Below, piece after piece: positions 15,467-22,532 of a stretch of DNA of 64,000 nucleotides (its first letter is position 1; each line of letters starts with the position of its first letter). Under the pieces are notes generated by a model, which saw nothing but the letters and a program-made list of their open reading frames with translations, did not search any database and was not told the origin of the DNA. The position numbers and the translations under genes were made by a program. Origin of the DNA: JADZAI01 sp046348585. GTDB taxonomy: Bacteria > Pseudomonadota > Alphaproteobacteria > Micropepsales > Micropepsaceae. The DNA lies in NCBI GenBank assembly GCA_046348585.1, contig JAXMDZ010000007.1, positions 1 to 64,000 on the forward strand, in the 5' to 3' direction.

Positions 15467-16996
15467 TCATTCGCTCAAGACCCAGGTGTCCTTCGAGCCG
15501 CCGCCCTGGCTCGAATTGACGACGAGGCTGCCCCGCCGCAGCGCGACGCGGGTAAGGCCGCCCGGCACCACCACCGTCTCCGCGCCGGTCAGGATGAAGG
15601 GACGCAGATCGACATGGCGCGACTCGAACTTGCCGTCGATGAAGCACGGCGCGCGCGACAGCGAGATCGTCGGCTGGGCGATGTAGTTGTCGGGATCGGC
15701 CTTCACCTTCTCGCCGAACGCCGCGCGCTCCTCGGCGCTCGCATGCGGGCCGACCAGCATCCCGTAGCCGCCGCTCTCGCCGACCGCCTTGACCACCAGC
15801 TTGTCGAGATTGCCGAGCACATGGTCCAGCTGCTTCGGGTCGCGGCACAGATAGGTCTCGACGTTCGGCAGGATCGCCTCCTCGCCGAGGTAATATTCGA
15901 TCAGCGCCGGCACATAGGCATAGACCGCCTTGTCGTCGGCGACGCCGTTGCCCAGCGCGTTGGCGATCACCACCGTGCCGCGCGCATAGCAGTCGAAGAG
16001 TCCGGGCACGCCCAGCACCGAGTCGGGGCGGAAGACCAGCGGATCGATGAAATCGTCGTCGAGGCGGCGATAGATGACGTCCACCTGCTCCAGCCCGCCG
16101 GTCGAGCGCATGCAGACCCGCCCGTCGCTGACCACCAGGTCGCGGCCCTCGACCAGCTCGATGCCCATCTGGCGGGCGAGGAAGGTGTGTTCGTAATAGG
16201 CCGAGTTGAAGACGCCCGGCGTCAGCAGCACGATGCGCGGGTTCTCGCGCCCCGGCGGCGCTAGCGAGCGCAGCGTGTCGAGCAGCAATTGCGGATAGCG
16301 TTCGATCGGCCGCACGCGGCTTTCGCGGAACAGCGCCGGGAAGGCGCGGCGCACCACCTCGCGGTTGGCCAGCATGTAGCTGACGCCGGACGGGACGCGC
16401 AGATTGTCCTCCAGCACCACGAACTGCCCGGCCTCGTTGCGGATGAGGTCGGTGCCGCAGACGCTGACATAAGCGCCGCGCGGCACGGCGACGCCCACCA
16501 TCTCCTTGCGGAAATGCTTGGCGCCGTAAACGAGGTCGGCGGGAATGATTCCGTCCTTCACGACCTTGCCGTCGGCATAGATGTCGGCGAGGAAAAGGTT
16601 GAGCGCCGCGATGCGCTGCTTCAGGCCGGCCTCGATGCGGCCCCACTCCGCGCCGGTGATGATGCGCGGCAGCAGGTCGGTCGGGATGATCTTCTCGGTC
16701 GAGGAATCCTTGCCATAGACCGTGAAGGTGATGCCCTGGTGCAGAAAGCTCTGCTCGCAGGCGAACTGGCGGCGCTGGACCTCCTCGACCGGCAGCGAGG
16801 ACAGCAGCTCGTGCAGCCGCGCGTAATGCGGCCGCGACCACAGATTCGGCTGGAAGCACTCGTCATAGGTCTGGTCGATCAGATAGGCGTCGAACGGCTC
16901 GTCGAGCCCCGGCCTTGCGAAACGCCCGCCCGCCGCCGCGTCATCCTCGGGCAGCTCCTCGACTTCAGGCGACAGGGCGGTTTTTTCGCTCGACAT
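15467..16996 (-). CDS. Circularly permuted type 2 ATP-grasp protein
   Basis: This 509-residue protein matches the DUF404/DUF407-type ATP-grasp family. Typical strings are FLHQGITFTVYGKD, IIPTDLLPRIITGAEW, DIYADGKVVKDGIIP, VLEDNLRVPSGVSYMLANR and VVKAVGESGGYGMLVGP. The acidic N-terminus before YLIDQTYDECF is variable in the family. It is expected to ligate a carboxylate to an amine at ATP cost together with its alpha-E partner downstream. No signal peptide is present, so it is cytoplasmic. The gap to the alpha-E gene is 1 nt. Confidence 0.88.
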   Translation of the reverse strand: MSSEKTALSPEVEELPEDDAAAGGRFARPGLDEPFDAYLIDQTYDECFQPNLWSRPHYARLHELLSSLPVEEVQRRQFACEQSFLHQGITFTVYGKDSSTEKIIPTDLLPRIITGAEWGRIEAGLKQRIAALNLFLADIYADGKVVKDGIIPADLVYGAKHFRKEMVGVAVPRGAYVSVCGTDLIRNEAGQFVVLEDNLRVPSGVSYMLANREVVRRAFPALFRESRVRPIERYPQLLLDTLRSLAPPGRENPRIVLLTPGVFNSAYYEHTFLARQMGIELVEGRDLVVSDGRVCMRSTGGLEQVDVIYRRLDDDFIDPLVFRPDSVLGVPGLFDCYARGTVVIANALGNGVADDKAVYAYVPALIEYYLGEEAILPNVETYLCRDPKQLDHVLGNLDKLVVKAVGESGGYGMLVGPHASAEERAAFGEKVKADPDNYIAQPTISLSRAPCFIDGKFESRHVDLRPFILTGAETVVVPGGLTRVALRRGSLVVNSSQGGGSKDTWVLSE

Positions 16997-17066
16997 CTGC
17001 CGCCGATGAAAGACGACAAACCCGAACCCTGCAAGCTCTTTGTTGCAGTGCGAAAGAAATCCGCCC

Positions 17067-17600
17067 TCAGAACTTCGACATCGCCGCCCTGGTCAGCCGG
17101 CAGTGCTGCGACTGGGCCAGCACGAACGAGGCGGCGCAGGTTTCCGGCGCGTCGGCGAGGCACGTCTTGCGCGCCGGCTCGCGGCCGAAGGCCGGCAGGT
17201 TCATCGCCATCGCCCCGTCCGCGCCGACCGAATAGGTGGCGACGATCAGCTGCTCGCCGATCGTGAACGGCGCATAGAGCACCCCGTCCGAGATCACGGC
17301 ATCCAGCAGCAGCCCGTTCTTCTCGTCGATGACGTAGTGCCCCTTGGCGGCGTCCACCAGCGTCAGCTCGTAGGCCCGCACGTCGTGCCGCCCGTTGTCG
17401 TAGGTCACCCGCCAGCTATACGACCCCGGCGCGGACCCCGGCGCGACGGTCAGCGTCGCCCCGAACGTCTCCAGCCCCTGATAAGGCGGGGCGAGACGGC
17501 AGGTGCCGGTCCAGTGGCCGATCCAGTCCTCGGGCGGGGCCGCCCCGGCCGCCCCGGCGAGCGCGCCCGCCAGAACCGCCGCCGCCGCAACGCGCCTCAA
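17067..17600 (-). CDS. Secreted hypothetical protein
   Basis: A TTG at 17600 sits in a 4-nt overlap with the CCA-enzyme stop (TTGA), giving 177 residues. It begins with a signal peptide (RRVAAAAVLAGALAGAAGAA). The mature part reads as a small beta-rich domain: DWIGHWTGTCRLAPPY, TLTVAPGSAPGSYSWRVTYD, DEKNGLLLDAVISDGVLYA. Four cysteines could form disulfides. The family is not recognised; function is unknown. As the last gene of a five-gene chain of 4-nt overlaps it is probably co-translated with the CCA-adding enzyme. Confidence 0.7.
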   Translation of the reverse strand: MRRVAAAAVLAGALAGAAGAAPPEDWIGHWTGTCRLAPPYQGLETFGATLTVAPGSAPGSYSWRVTYDNGRHDVRAYELTLVDAAKGHYVIDEKNGLLLDAVISDGVLYAPFTIGEQLIVATYSVGADGAMAMNLPAFGREPARKTCLADAPETCAASFVLAQSQHCRLTRAAMSKF

Positions 17601-18847
17601 TAGACGGTCGCCTGCACGATCGCCTTCAGCCGCTCGATGACCGAGAACTTGTCGTCGGTGAAGTCGGAATCGATCCACCACTCCTCGACCTCCTCCAGGA
17701 TGCGGCCGACCTCCGGCCCGTTCGGCACGCCCGCCGCCAGCACGTCGTCGCCGGTCAGCGGCATCTCGGGCCGCGCCCACGAATCTGCCATCGCCAGCAG
17801 CGCCCGCCACTGCGTCGCGTTGTGCGGACGCGGATCGGCCGCCCAGCCCAGCATCGCCCGGTCCTTGAAGACCGGCGGCGTCAGGCGATAGAGCGCGCGC
17901 CGCACCTCGCGCACCGACATGTAGGAGACGATCTTGGTCTCCGTGCGGTCGATCGCCGCCAGCCGCGCCGCCTCGGCGTTGGAGAAGCGCAGCCGCCGCA
18001 CCAGCGCCTGACGGCGCGCCTCCGGCCCTCCGGCGATCAGCGCCGCGAGGCGCAGCAGCGCGTCGCCATCGGCGAAAAGCTGCGTCGTCTCGATCTCGAC
18101 CAGCCGGGCGAGACGGCCGATCTCCAGCGGCCCCGGCAGGACCTCGCCGATGATCCCGGCCGAGGCCATCTGGCGCAGCGCCGGCACAGGGTCCGGCGCG
18201 GCCAGCAGCTTCAGCAGCTCGGCATGGATGCGCTCGCCCGACAGATGCTGGATGCCGTCCCTGGCGGCGGCGCAGGCGGCGAGCCCGGCCCGGTCCATCT
18301 CGCCGCGCCCGTACCAGGCATGGAAGCGGAAGAAGCGCAGGATGCGCAGATAGTCCTCGGCGATCCGGTGCGCCGGCTCGCCGATGAAGCGCACCAGCCG
18401 CGCCTCCAGGTCGGCGAGCCCGCCGGTCAGATCGATCACCTCGCCCGAAGCGGTCGCATAGAGCGCGTTGAAGGTGAAGTCGCGCCGCGCCGCGTCTTCG
18501 CGCCAGTCGGTCGTGAAGGCGACCGTCGCCCGCCGCCCGTCGGTGCTGACGTCGCGCCGCAGCGTGGTGATCTCGAACGGCTTGTGATCGACGATCGCCG
18601 TCACCGTGCCGTGCGCGATCCCGGTCGGCACGGCGGCGATCCCGGCCGCCTCCAGCCGCCGCACCACCTCGTCCGGCACGATGTCGGTGGCGATGTCGAG
18701 ATCGGCGACCGGCGCGCCGATCAGCGCATTGCGCACGCAGCCGCCGACGAAGCGGGCCTCGCCGCCGCCTTGGGTCAGCGCCGCGAACAGGCACCGCGTC
18801 GCGGGCGCGTCGAGCCAGGGCTGGGCGGGAAGACGGGTTTCGGTCAT
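17597..18847 (-). CDS. cca: CCA tRNA nucleotidyltransferase
   Basis: The 416-residue product has the class II polymerase head: FVGGCVRNALIGAPVADLDIA with the catalytic Asp pair, then RRDFTFNALYATASGEVID and AHRIAEDYLRILRFFRFHA (RNA-binding neck). It adds or repairs the 3' CCA of tRNAs, or polyadenylates RNA if it is a PAP-type relative; the length and alphaproteobacterial context favour the CCA role. The start ATG at 18847 overlaps the DUF6111 stop by 4 nt; a longer frame to 19195 reads through that gene and is rejected. Confidence 0.9.
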   Translation of the reverse strand: MTETRLPAQPWLDAPATRCLFAALTQGGGEARFVGGCVRNALIGAPVADLDIATDIVPDEVVRRLEAAGIAAVPTGIAHGTVTAIVDHKPFEITTLRRDVSTDGRRATVAFTTDWREDAARRDFTFNALYATASGEVIDLTGGLADLEARLVRFIGEPAHRIAEDYLRILRFFRFHAWYGRGEMDRAGLAACAAARDGIQHLSGERIHAELLKLLAAPDPVPALRQMASAGIIGEVLPGPLEIGRLARLVEIETTQLFADGDALLRLAALIAGGPEARRQALVRRLRFSNAEAARLAAIDRTETKIVSYMSVREVRRALYRLTPPVFKDRAMLGWAADPRPHNATQWRALLAMADSWARPEMPLTGDDVLAAGVPNGPEVGRILEEVEEWWIDSDFTDDKFSVIERLKAIVQATVY

Positions 18848-19185
18848 GGCGTGGGAACCGGCGTTGGCGTTGGCGTGGGTTCGGGATGATGCGGCGGCTC
18901 GATATGCGCCGGACGGTCGTCGTCGCCCTCGTAATGGCCGGGGATCAGATTGCCGTCCGGCCCGACCCGCGCGGGCACATAGGTGCCGGTATGCGCGTCG
19001 GTCTCCAGGCGCAGCACGAAGAAGCCGGCGATCGCCAGCGACAGCGCCGCCGCCGCCAGCCAGAACCACGGCGTCTCCAGCGGATCGTGCCCGGCGCTGG
19101 CGCGCCGCGCATTGGCGTAGCGCGCATAAAGGAAGAACGCCGCGAACGGCAGCAGGAACAGCGCGATGTTGACGAGGATTCTCAT
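18844..19185 (-). CDS. DUF6111 family membrane protein
   Basis: This 113-residue protein has two hydrophobic segments (residues about 3-20 and 43-59), a conserved RLETDAHTGTYVPARVGPDG loop and a repetitive PTPTPTPVPTP tail. The loop and position between a CoA-type Nudix gene and cca are typical of DUF6111 in alphaproteobacteria. It overlaps both neighbours by 4 nt. Its function is not known; a membrane location is clear. Confidence 0.75.
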   Translation of the reverse strand: MRILVNIALFLLPFAAFFLYARYANARRASAGHDPLETPWFWLAAAALSLAIAGFFVLRLETDAHTGTYVPARVGPDGNLIPGHYEGDDDRPAHIEPPHHPEPTPTPTPVPTP

Positions 19186-19853
19186 GCCGGCCCAAACAGC
19201 CGCTCGCGCAGATTGACGATCATCCCCGCCGTCGCCCCCCAGATGTTATGGCTCTCATAGGGCATCGCGTAATAGTGACGCTCGCGCCCCTGCCACACCG
19301 AGGCATGGCGCTGGTGGTTGGCGATGTCCATCAGAAAGGCGAACGGCACTTCGAAGATCTCGTCGACCTCCAGCGGACTGGCGACCGGCGTGCAGCCTTC
19401 GCGCAGCACGCCGACCACCGGCACGATGAAGAAGCCGGTGCCGGTCTCGTAAGGATCAAGCAGGCCGACCGGGGTCACGAACTCGCGCGGGATGCCGGTC
19501 TCTTCCTCGGTTTCGCGCAGCGCCGCCTCGACCGGCCCGTCGTCTTCCGGGTCGACGCGCCCGCCGGGGAAGGCGACCTGCCCGGCATGGCTGCTCAGAT
19601 GCGCCGAGCGCCGGGTCAGCAGCACGGTCAGCCCGGCCGCCCGGTCGACGATCGGCACCAGCACGGCGGCGGGACGCAGCAGCGGCGCGGGTCCGTCGCT
19701 GCGATATCCGGGATTGAGATCGTGGTCGCCGCGCCTCGGGCCGTTCATCGCGGCGGCGTCGGCGAGCGGGCGCAGCAGCGGCCGCAGCCAGTGGCGCGGA
19801 TCGCCGTCCGGGATCGACGCGGCGGTCGGCCTGTCCTCGTCGGCGAGGCTCAT
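19182..19853 (-). CDS. CoA pyrophosphatase (Nudix hydrolase)
   Basis: The 223-residue protein contains the CoA-specific signature LLTRRSAHLSSHAGQVAFPG and an adjoining Nudix box GGRVDPEDDGPVEAALRETE continuing EETGI. Such enzymes hydrolyse CoA or acyl-CoA to 3',5'-ADP and phosphopantetheine. The C-terminal part HNIWGATAGMIVNLRERL is also typical. It overlaps DUF6111 and DUF1285 by 4 nt each, a gene order common in alphaproteobacteria. Confidence 0.88.
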   Translation of the reverse strand: MSLADEDRPTAASIPDGDPRHWLRPLLRPLADAAAMNGPRRGDHDLNPGYRSDGPAPLLRPAAVLVPIVDRAAGLTVLLTRRSAHLSSHAGQVAFPGGRVDPEDDGPVEAALRETEEETGIPREFVTPVGLLDPYETGTGFFIVPVVGVLREGCTPVASPLEVDEIFEVPFAFLMDIANHQRHASVWQGRERHYYAMPYESHNIWGATAGMIVNLRERLFGPA

Positions 19854-20440
19854 GCCGCCCGCCCGAGCGCAAAGAAGACGCCGCCGCTGACGACGCCCAG
19901 AACGCCGTCGCGCTCCTCGGCCATCTCGGCGAGTTCGTAGAAGACCGGCCGCGACAGACGCGCCTCCAGCCGCCCGCGCACCAGCACATAGGGCGAGGGT
20001 TCGCCGGTTTCGGGATTTTCGGCGACCCGGATCGGGTGATCGCCGTCCGCCGTCACGGCGTCCCCGACATTGGTGAGGAAGGTCAGACGCCGGTCCGCGC
20101 CCTCGCCCGCCGCCGTCACCGCGACGGCGAGGAACGGCGCGTCCTCGACCTCGATCCCCACCCGCTCGACCGGCGTCACCAGCACATGCGCGCCGTCCGC
20201 CTCGCGCCGCAGCACGGTGGAGAACAGCCGCACCATGGCGGGCCGGCCGATGGGCGTGCCCATGTAATGCCAAGTGCCGTCGCGGGCGATCCGCATCGGG
20301 ATCTCGCCGCAATAGGGCGGATTCCAGCGCTCCACCGGCGGCAGTTTGCGCCCAGCCGCAAATTCGGCCTGCAATTCGGCGAGGCCGCGCAGCATCTGGG
20401 GCGGCTGGGACGTCGAGAAATCGAGCGGTTCGGAACCCAT
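19850..20440 (-). CDS. DUF1285 domain-containing protein
   Basis: This 196-residue protein carries the DUF1285 hallmarks VERWNPPYCGEIPMRIARDG, TWHYMGTPIGRPAMVRLFST and RVAENPETGEPSPYVLVRGR. The ATG at 20440 is preferred; frames extending to 20635 run into the divergent promoter region. DUF1285 proteins are small beta-structured cytosolic proteins of unknown function. It is the first gene of the five-gene minus-strand chain and diverges from the moxR operon. Confidence 0.8.
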   Translation of the reverse strand: MGSEPLDFSTSQPPQMLRGLAELQAEFAAGRKLPPVERWNPPYCGEIPMRIARDGTWHYMGTPIGRPAMVRLFSTVLRREADGAHVLVTPVERVGIEVEDAPFLAVAVTAAGEGADRRLTFLTNVGDAVTADGDHPIRVAENPETGEPSPYVLVRGRLEARLSRPVFYELAEMAEERDGVLGVVSGGVFFALGRAA

Positions 20441-20600
20441 GCCCCCAACATAGTGGCTGCGCCCGGCGTTCCAAACGATTCGATGGACGCCGCCTCTCCC
20501 GAATGTGACCTGCTTTCGCCTCGAAAATTCCCCTTTTTCCGCCGCAGGGTTCCCATATGGTCGCATTTCGCCGCCGAGCGGCGGCTGGTGAGGATTGGAC

Positions 20601-21599
20601 ATGACGCTGGATATGCCGACCGAGGCGCCCGACACCGCTCAGATCGACCGTCTCGTCGCCGATCTCGCGCATGCCAAAGCCGCCGTCGGGCGGCGGATCT
20701 TCGGCCAGGACCGGGTGATCGAGCTGGCCCTGACGGCGCTTCTGGCGGGCGGCCACGCGCTGCTGATCGGCGTCCCCGGCGTCGCCAAGACCCGCCTCGT
20801 CGGCACCATCGGCGCGGTCCTCGGCCTCGACACCAAGCGCGTCCAGTTCACCCCCGACCTCATGCCCTCCGACATCATCGGGGCCGAGGTGCTGGAGGAA
20901 AGCGAGGACGGCAAGCGCGCCTTCCGCTTCATCCGCGGCCCGGTCTTCACCCAGCTTTTGATGGCCGACGAAATCAACCGCGCCTCGCCGCGCACCCAGT
21001 CGGCTCTGCTTCAGGCGATGCAGGAGCGCCAGGTGACGGTCGCGGGCACGACCTACGATCTGCCGCGCCCCTTCCAGGTGCTGGCGACGCAGAACCCGAT
21101 CGAGCAGGAAGGCACCTACCCGCTGCCCGAGGCGCAGCTCGACCGCTTCCTGCTCTCGGTCGATGTCGCCTATCCCGACGCCGCCGCCGAACGCGCCATG
21201 CTGATCGCCACCACCGGGGTCAGCGACGCCGGGGCGGAACCCGTCCTCACCCGCGACCGGCTGCTGGAGGCGCAGACCCTCGTGCGCCGTCTCCCCGTCG
21301 GCGACGCCATCGTCGATACGATCCTCAAGCTGACGCGCGGCGCGCGGCCCGAAACCCCGGCCTCGGACTCGATCCGCGCCCATGTCGCCTGGGGCCCCGG
21401 CCCCCGCGCCGGCCAGGCCTTCATGCTCGCCGCCCGCGCCCGCGCCCTCATCGACGGCCGCCTCGCGCCCTCGCCCGCCGACCTCGCGGCGCTCGCCCAG
21501 CCCATTCTCGGCCACCGCATGGCGCTCACCTTCGCCGCCCGCGCCGAGGGCGTGACCATCGCCGACGTGATCGACGGGCTGGTGAAGGAGATCGTGTGA
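20601..21599 (+). CDS. MoxR-family AAA+ ATPase
   Basis: The 332-residue protein has Walker A GVPGVAKT at residues 57-64, Walker B ending LLMADE (D123-E124), and the arginine-finger region EAQLDRFLLSVDV. MoxR ATPases act as chaperones for VWA-type or membrane partners. AGGA at 20591 supports ATG 20601; a TTG 6 nt earlier is possible. It overlaps the DUF58 gene by 4 nt and starts a four-gene operon. Confidence 0.92.
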   Translation: MTLDMPTEAPDTAQIDRLVADLAHAKAAVGRRIFGQDRVIELALTALLAGGHALLIGVPGVAKTRLVGTIGAVLGLDTKRVQFTPDLMPSDIIGAEVLEESEDGKRAFRFIRGPVFTQLLMADEINRASPRTQSALLQAMQERQVTVAGTTYDLPRPFQVLATQNPIEQEGTYPLPEAQLDRFLLSVDVAYPDAAAERAMLIATTGVSDAGAEPVLTRDRLLEAQTLVRRLPVGDAIVDTILKLTRGARPETPASDSIRAHVAWGPGPRAGQAFMLAARARALIDGRLAPSPADLAALAQPILGHRMALTFAARAEGVTIADVIDGLVKEIV

Positions 21600-22528
21600 C
21601 GGCCGCAGCGCCTCACGACCGGGACTCCGCGCGCCGCTGGACCGCCCTGCGCGAGCAGGGCGAGCGGGCCGCCGCAAGCCTGCCGCCCCTGCTGGTGCAG
21701 GCCGAACGGATCGCCCAGACCGTCGCCTTCGGCGTCCACGGACGGCGCGTCACCGGCCCCGGCGACAGCTTCTGGCAGTTCCGCCGCTACGAACCGGAAG
21801 ACCCGGCGAGCGCCATCGACTGGCGTCAGTCGGCCCGCTCGCAGCACGTCTTCGTGCGCGAGCGCGAATGGGAGGCGGCGCAGAGCGTCTGGCTGTGGCG
21901 CGACGGCTCGCCCTCGATGGGCTACCGCTCCGGCGCGGGCCTGCCCGAGAAGGCCGAGCGCGCCTCGGTGCTGCTGCTCGCCCTCGCCGCGCTGCTGACG
22001 CGCGGCGGCGAACGGGTCGGCGCGCTCGGTCCCGGCGGCGAGACCGGCATCGGCCGCGCCGCCGTGCGCCGCCTCGCCGCGCGCCTCGCCGATCCCGCCT
22101 TCCAGGCGGTCGATACGCCGCCCGCCCTGCCGCTGCCGCGTCACACGACGCTCATTCTCGCCGGCGACTTCTTCACCGGCCTCGACCGCTTCGAGGCGAT
22201 GGTCGCGCAATACGCCGCGACCGGGGCCAAGGGCCATGTGCTCCAGGTGGTCGATCCGGCCGAGGAGGAGTTCCCGTTCGAGGGCCGCGTCCGCTTCGAC
22301 CGCGCCGACGGCATCGACGGCGCGCTGATCGGCCGCGCCGAGGCGCTGCGCGAAATCTACCGCGACCGCTTCGAGGCGCACCGCGACGCCTTGCGCGCCG
22401 CCGCGCGCCGCTATGGCTGGAGCTTCCAGTGGCACCGCACCGACCACCGTCCCGAAACGGCGGTGCTGGCGCTCTATCGCCGCCTCTCCGACGATCATCG
22501 CCGCGGCGCCGGCCGGATGAGGGGCTGA
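21596..22528 (+). CDS. DUF58 domain-containing protein
   Basis: A GTG at 21596 overlaps the moxR stop, giving 310 residues. The DUF58 motif RRYEPEDPASAIDWRQSARS is followed by a VWA-like segment with WLWRDGSPSMGY in place of a strict MIDAS (DxSxS becomes DGSPS). DUF58 proteins are the standard partners of MoxR. No transmembrane segment is evident. It is followed after 4 nt by the BatA/DUF4159 gene. Confidence 0.88.
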   Translation: MTAAAPHDRDSARRWTALREQGERAAASLPPLLVQAERIAQTVAFGVHGRRVTGPGDSFWQFRRYEPEDPASAIDWRQSARSQHVFVREREWEAAQSVWLWRDGSPSMGYRSGAGLPEKAERASVLLLALAALLTRGGERVGALGPGGETGIGRAAVRRLAARLADPAFQAVDTPPALPLPRHTTLILAGDFFTGLDRFEAMVAQYAATGAKGHVLQVVDPAEEEFPFEGRVRFDRADGIDGALIGRAEALREIYRDRFEAHRDALRAAARRYGWSFQWHRTDHRPETAVLALYRRLSDDHRRGAGRMRG

Positions 22529-22532
22529 GGCG

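Noticed and set aside
19182..21677. A minus-strand frame of about 830 codons covering moxR and the Nudix gene
   Set aside because: Only its last 224 codons are the Nudix gene; the rest is antisense to moxR and DUF1285 regulatory sequence.
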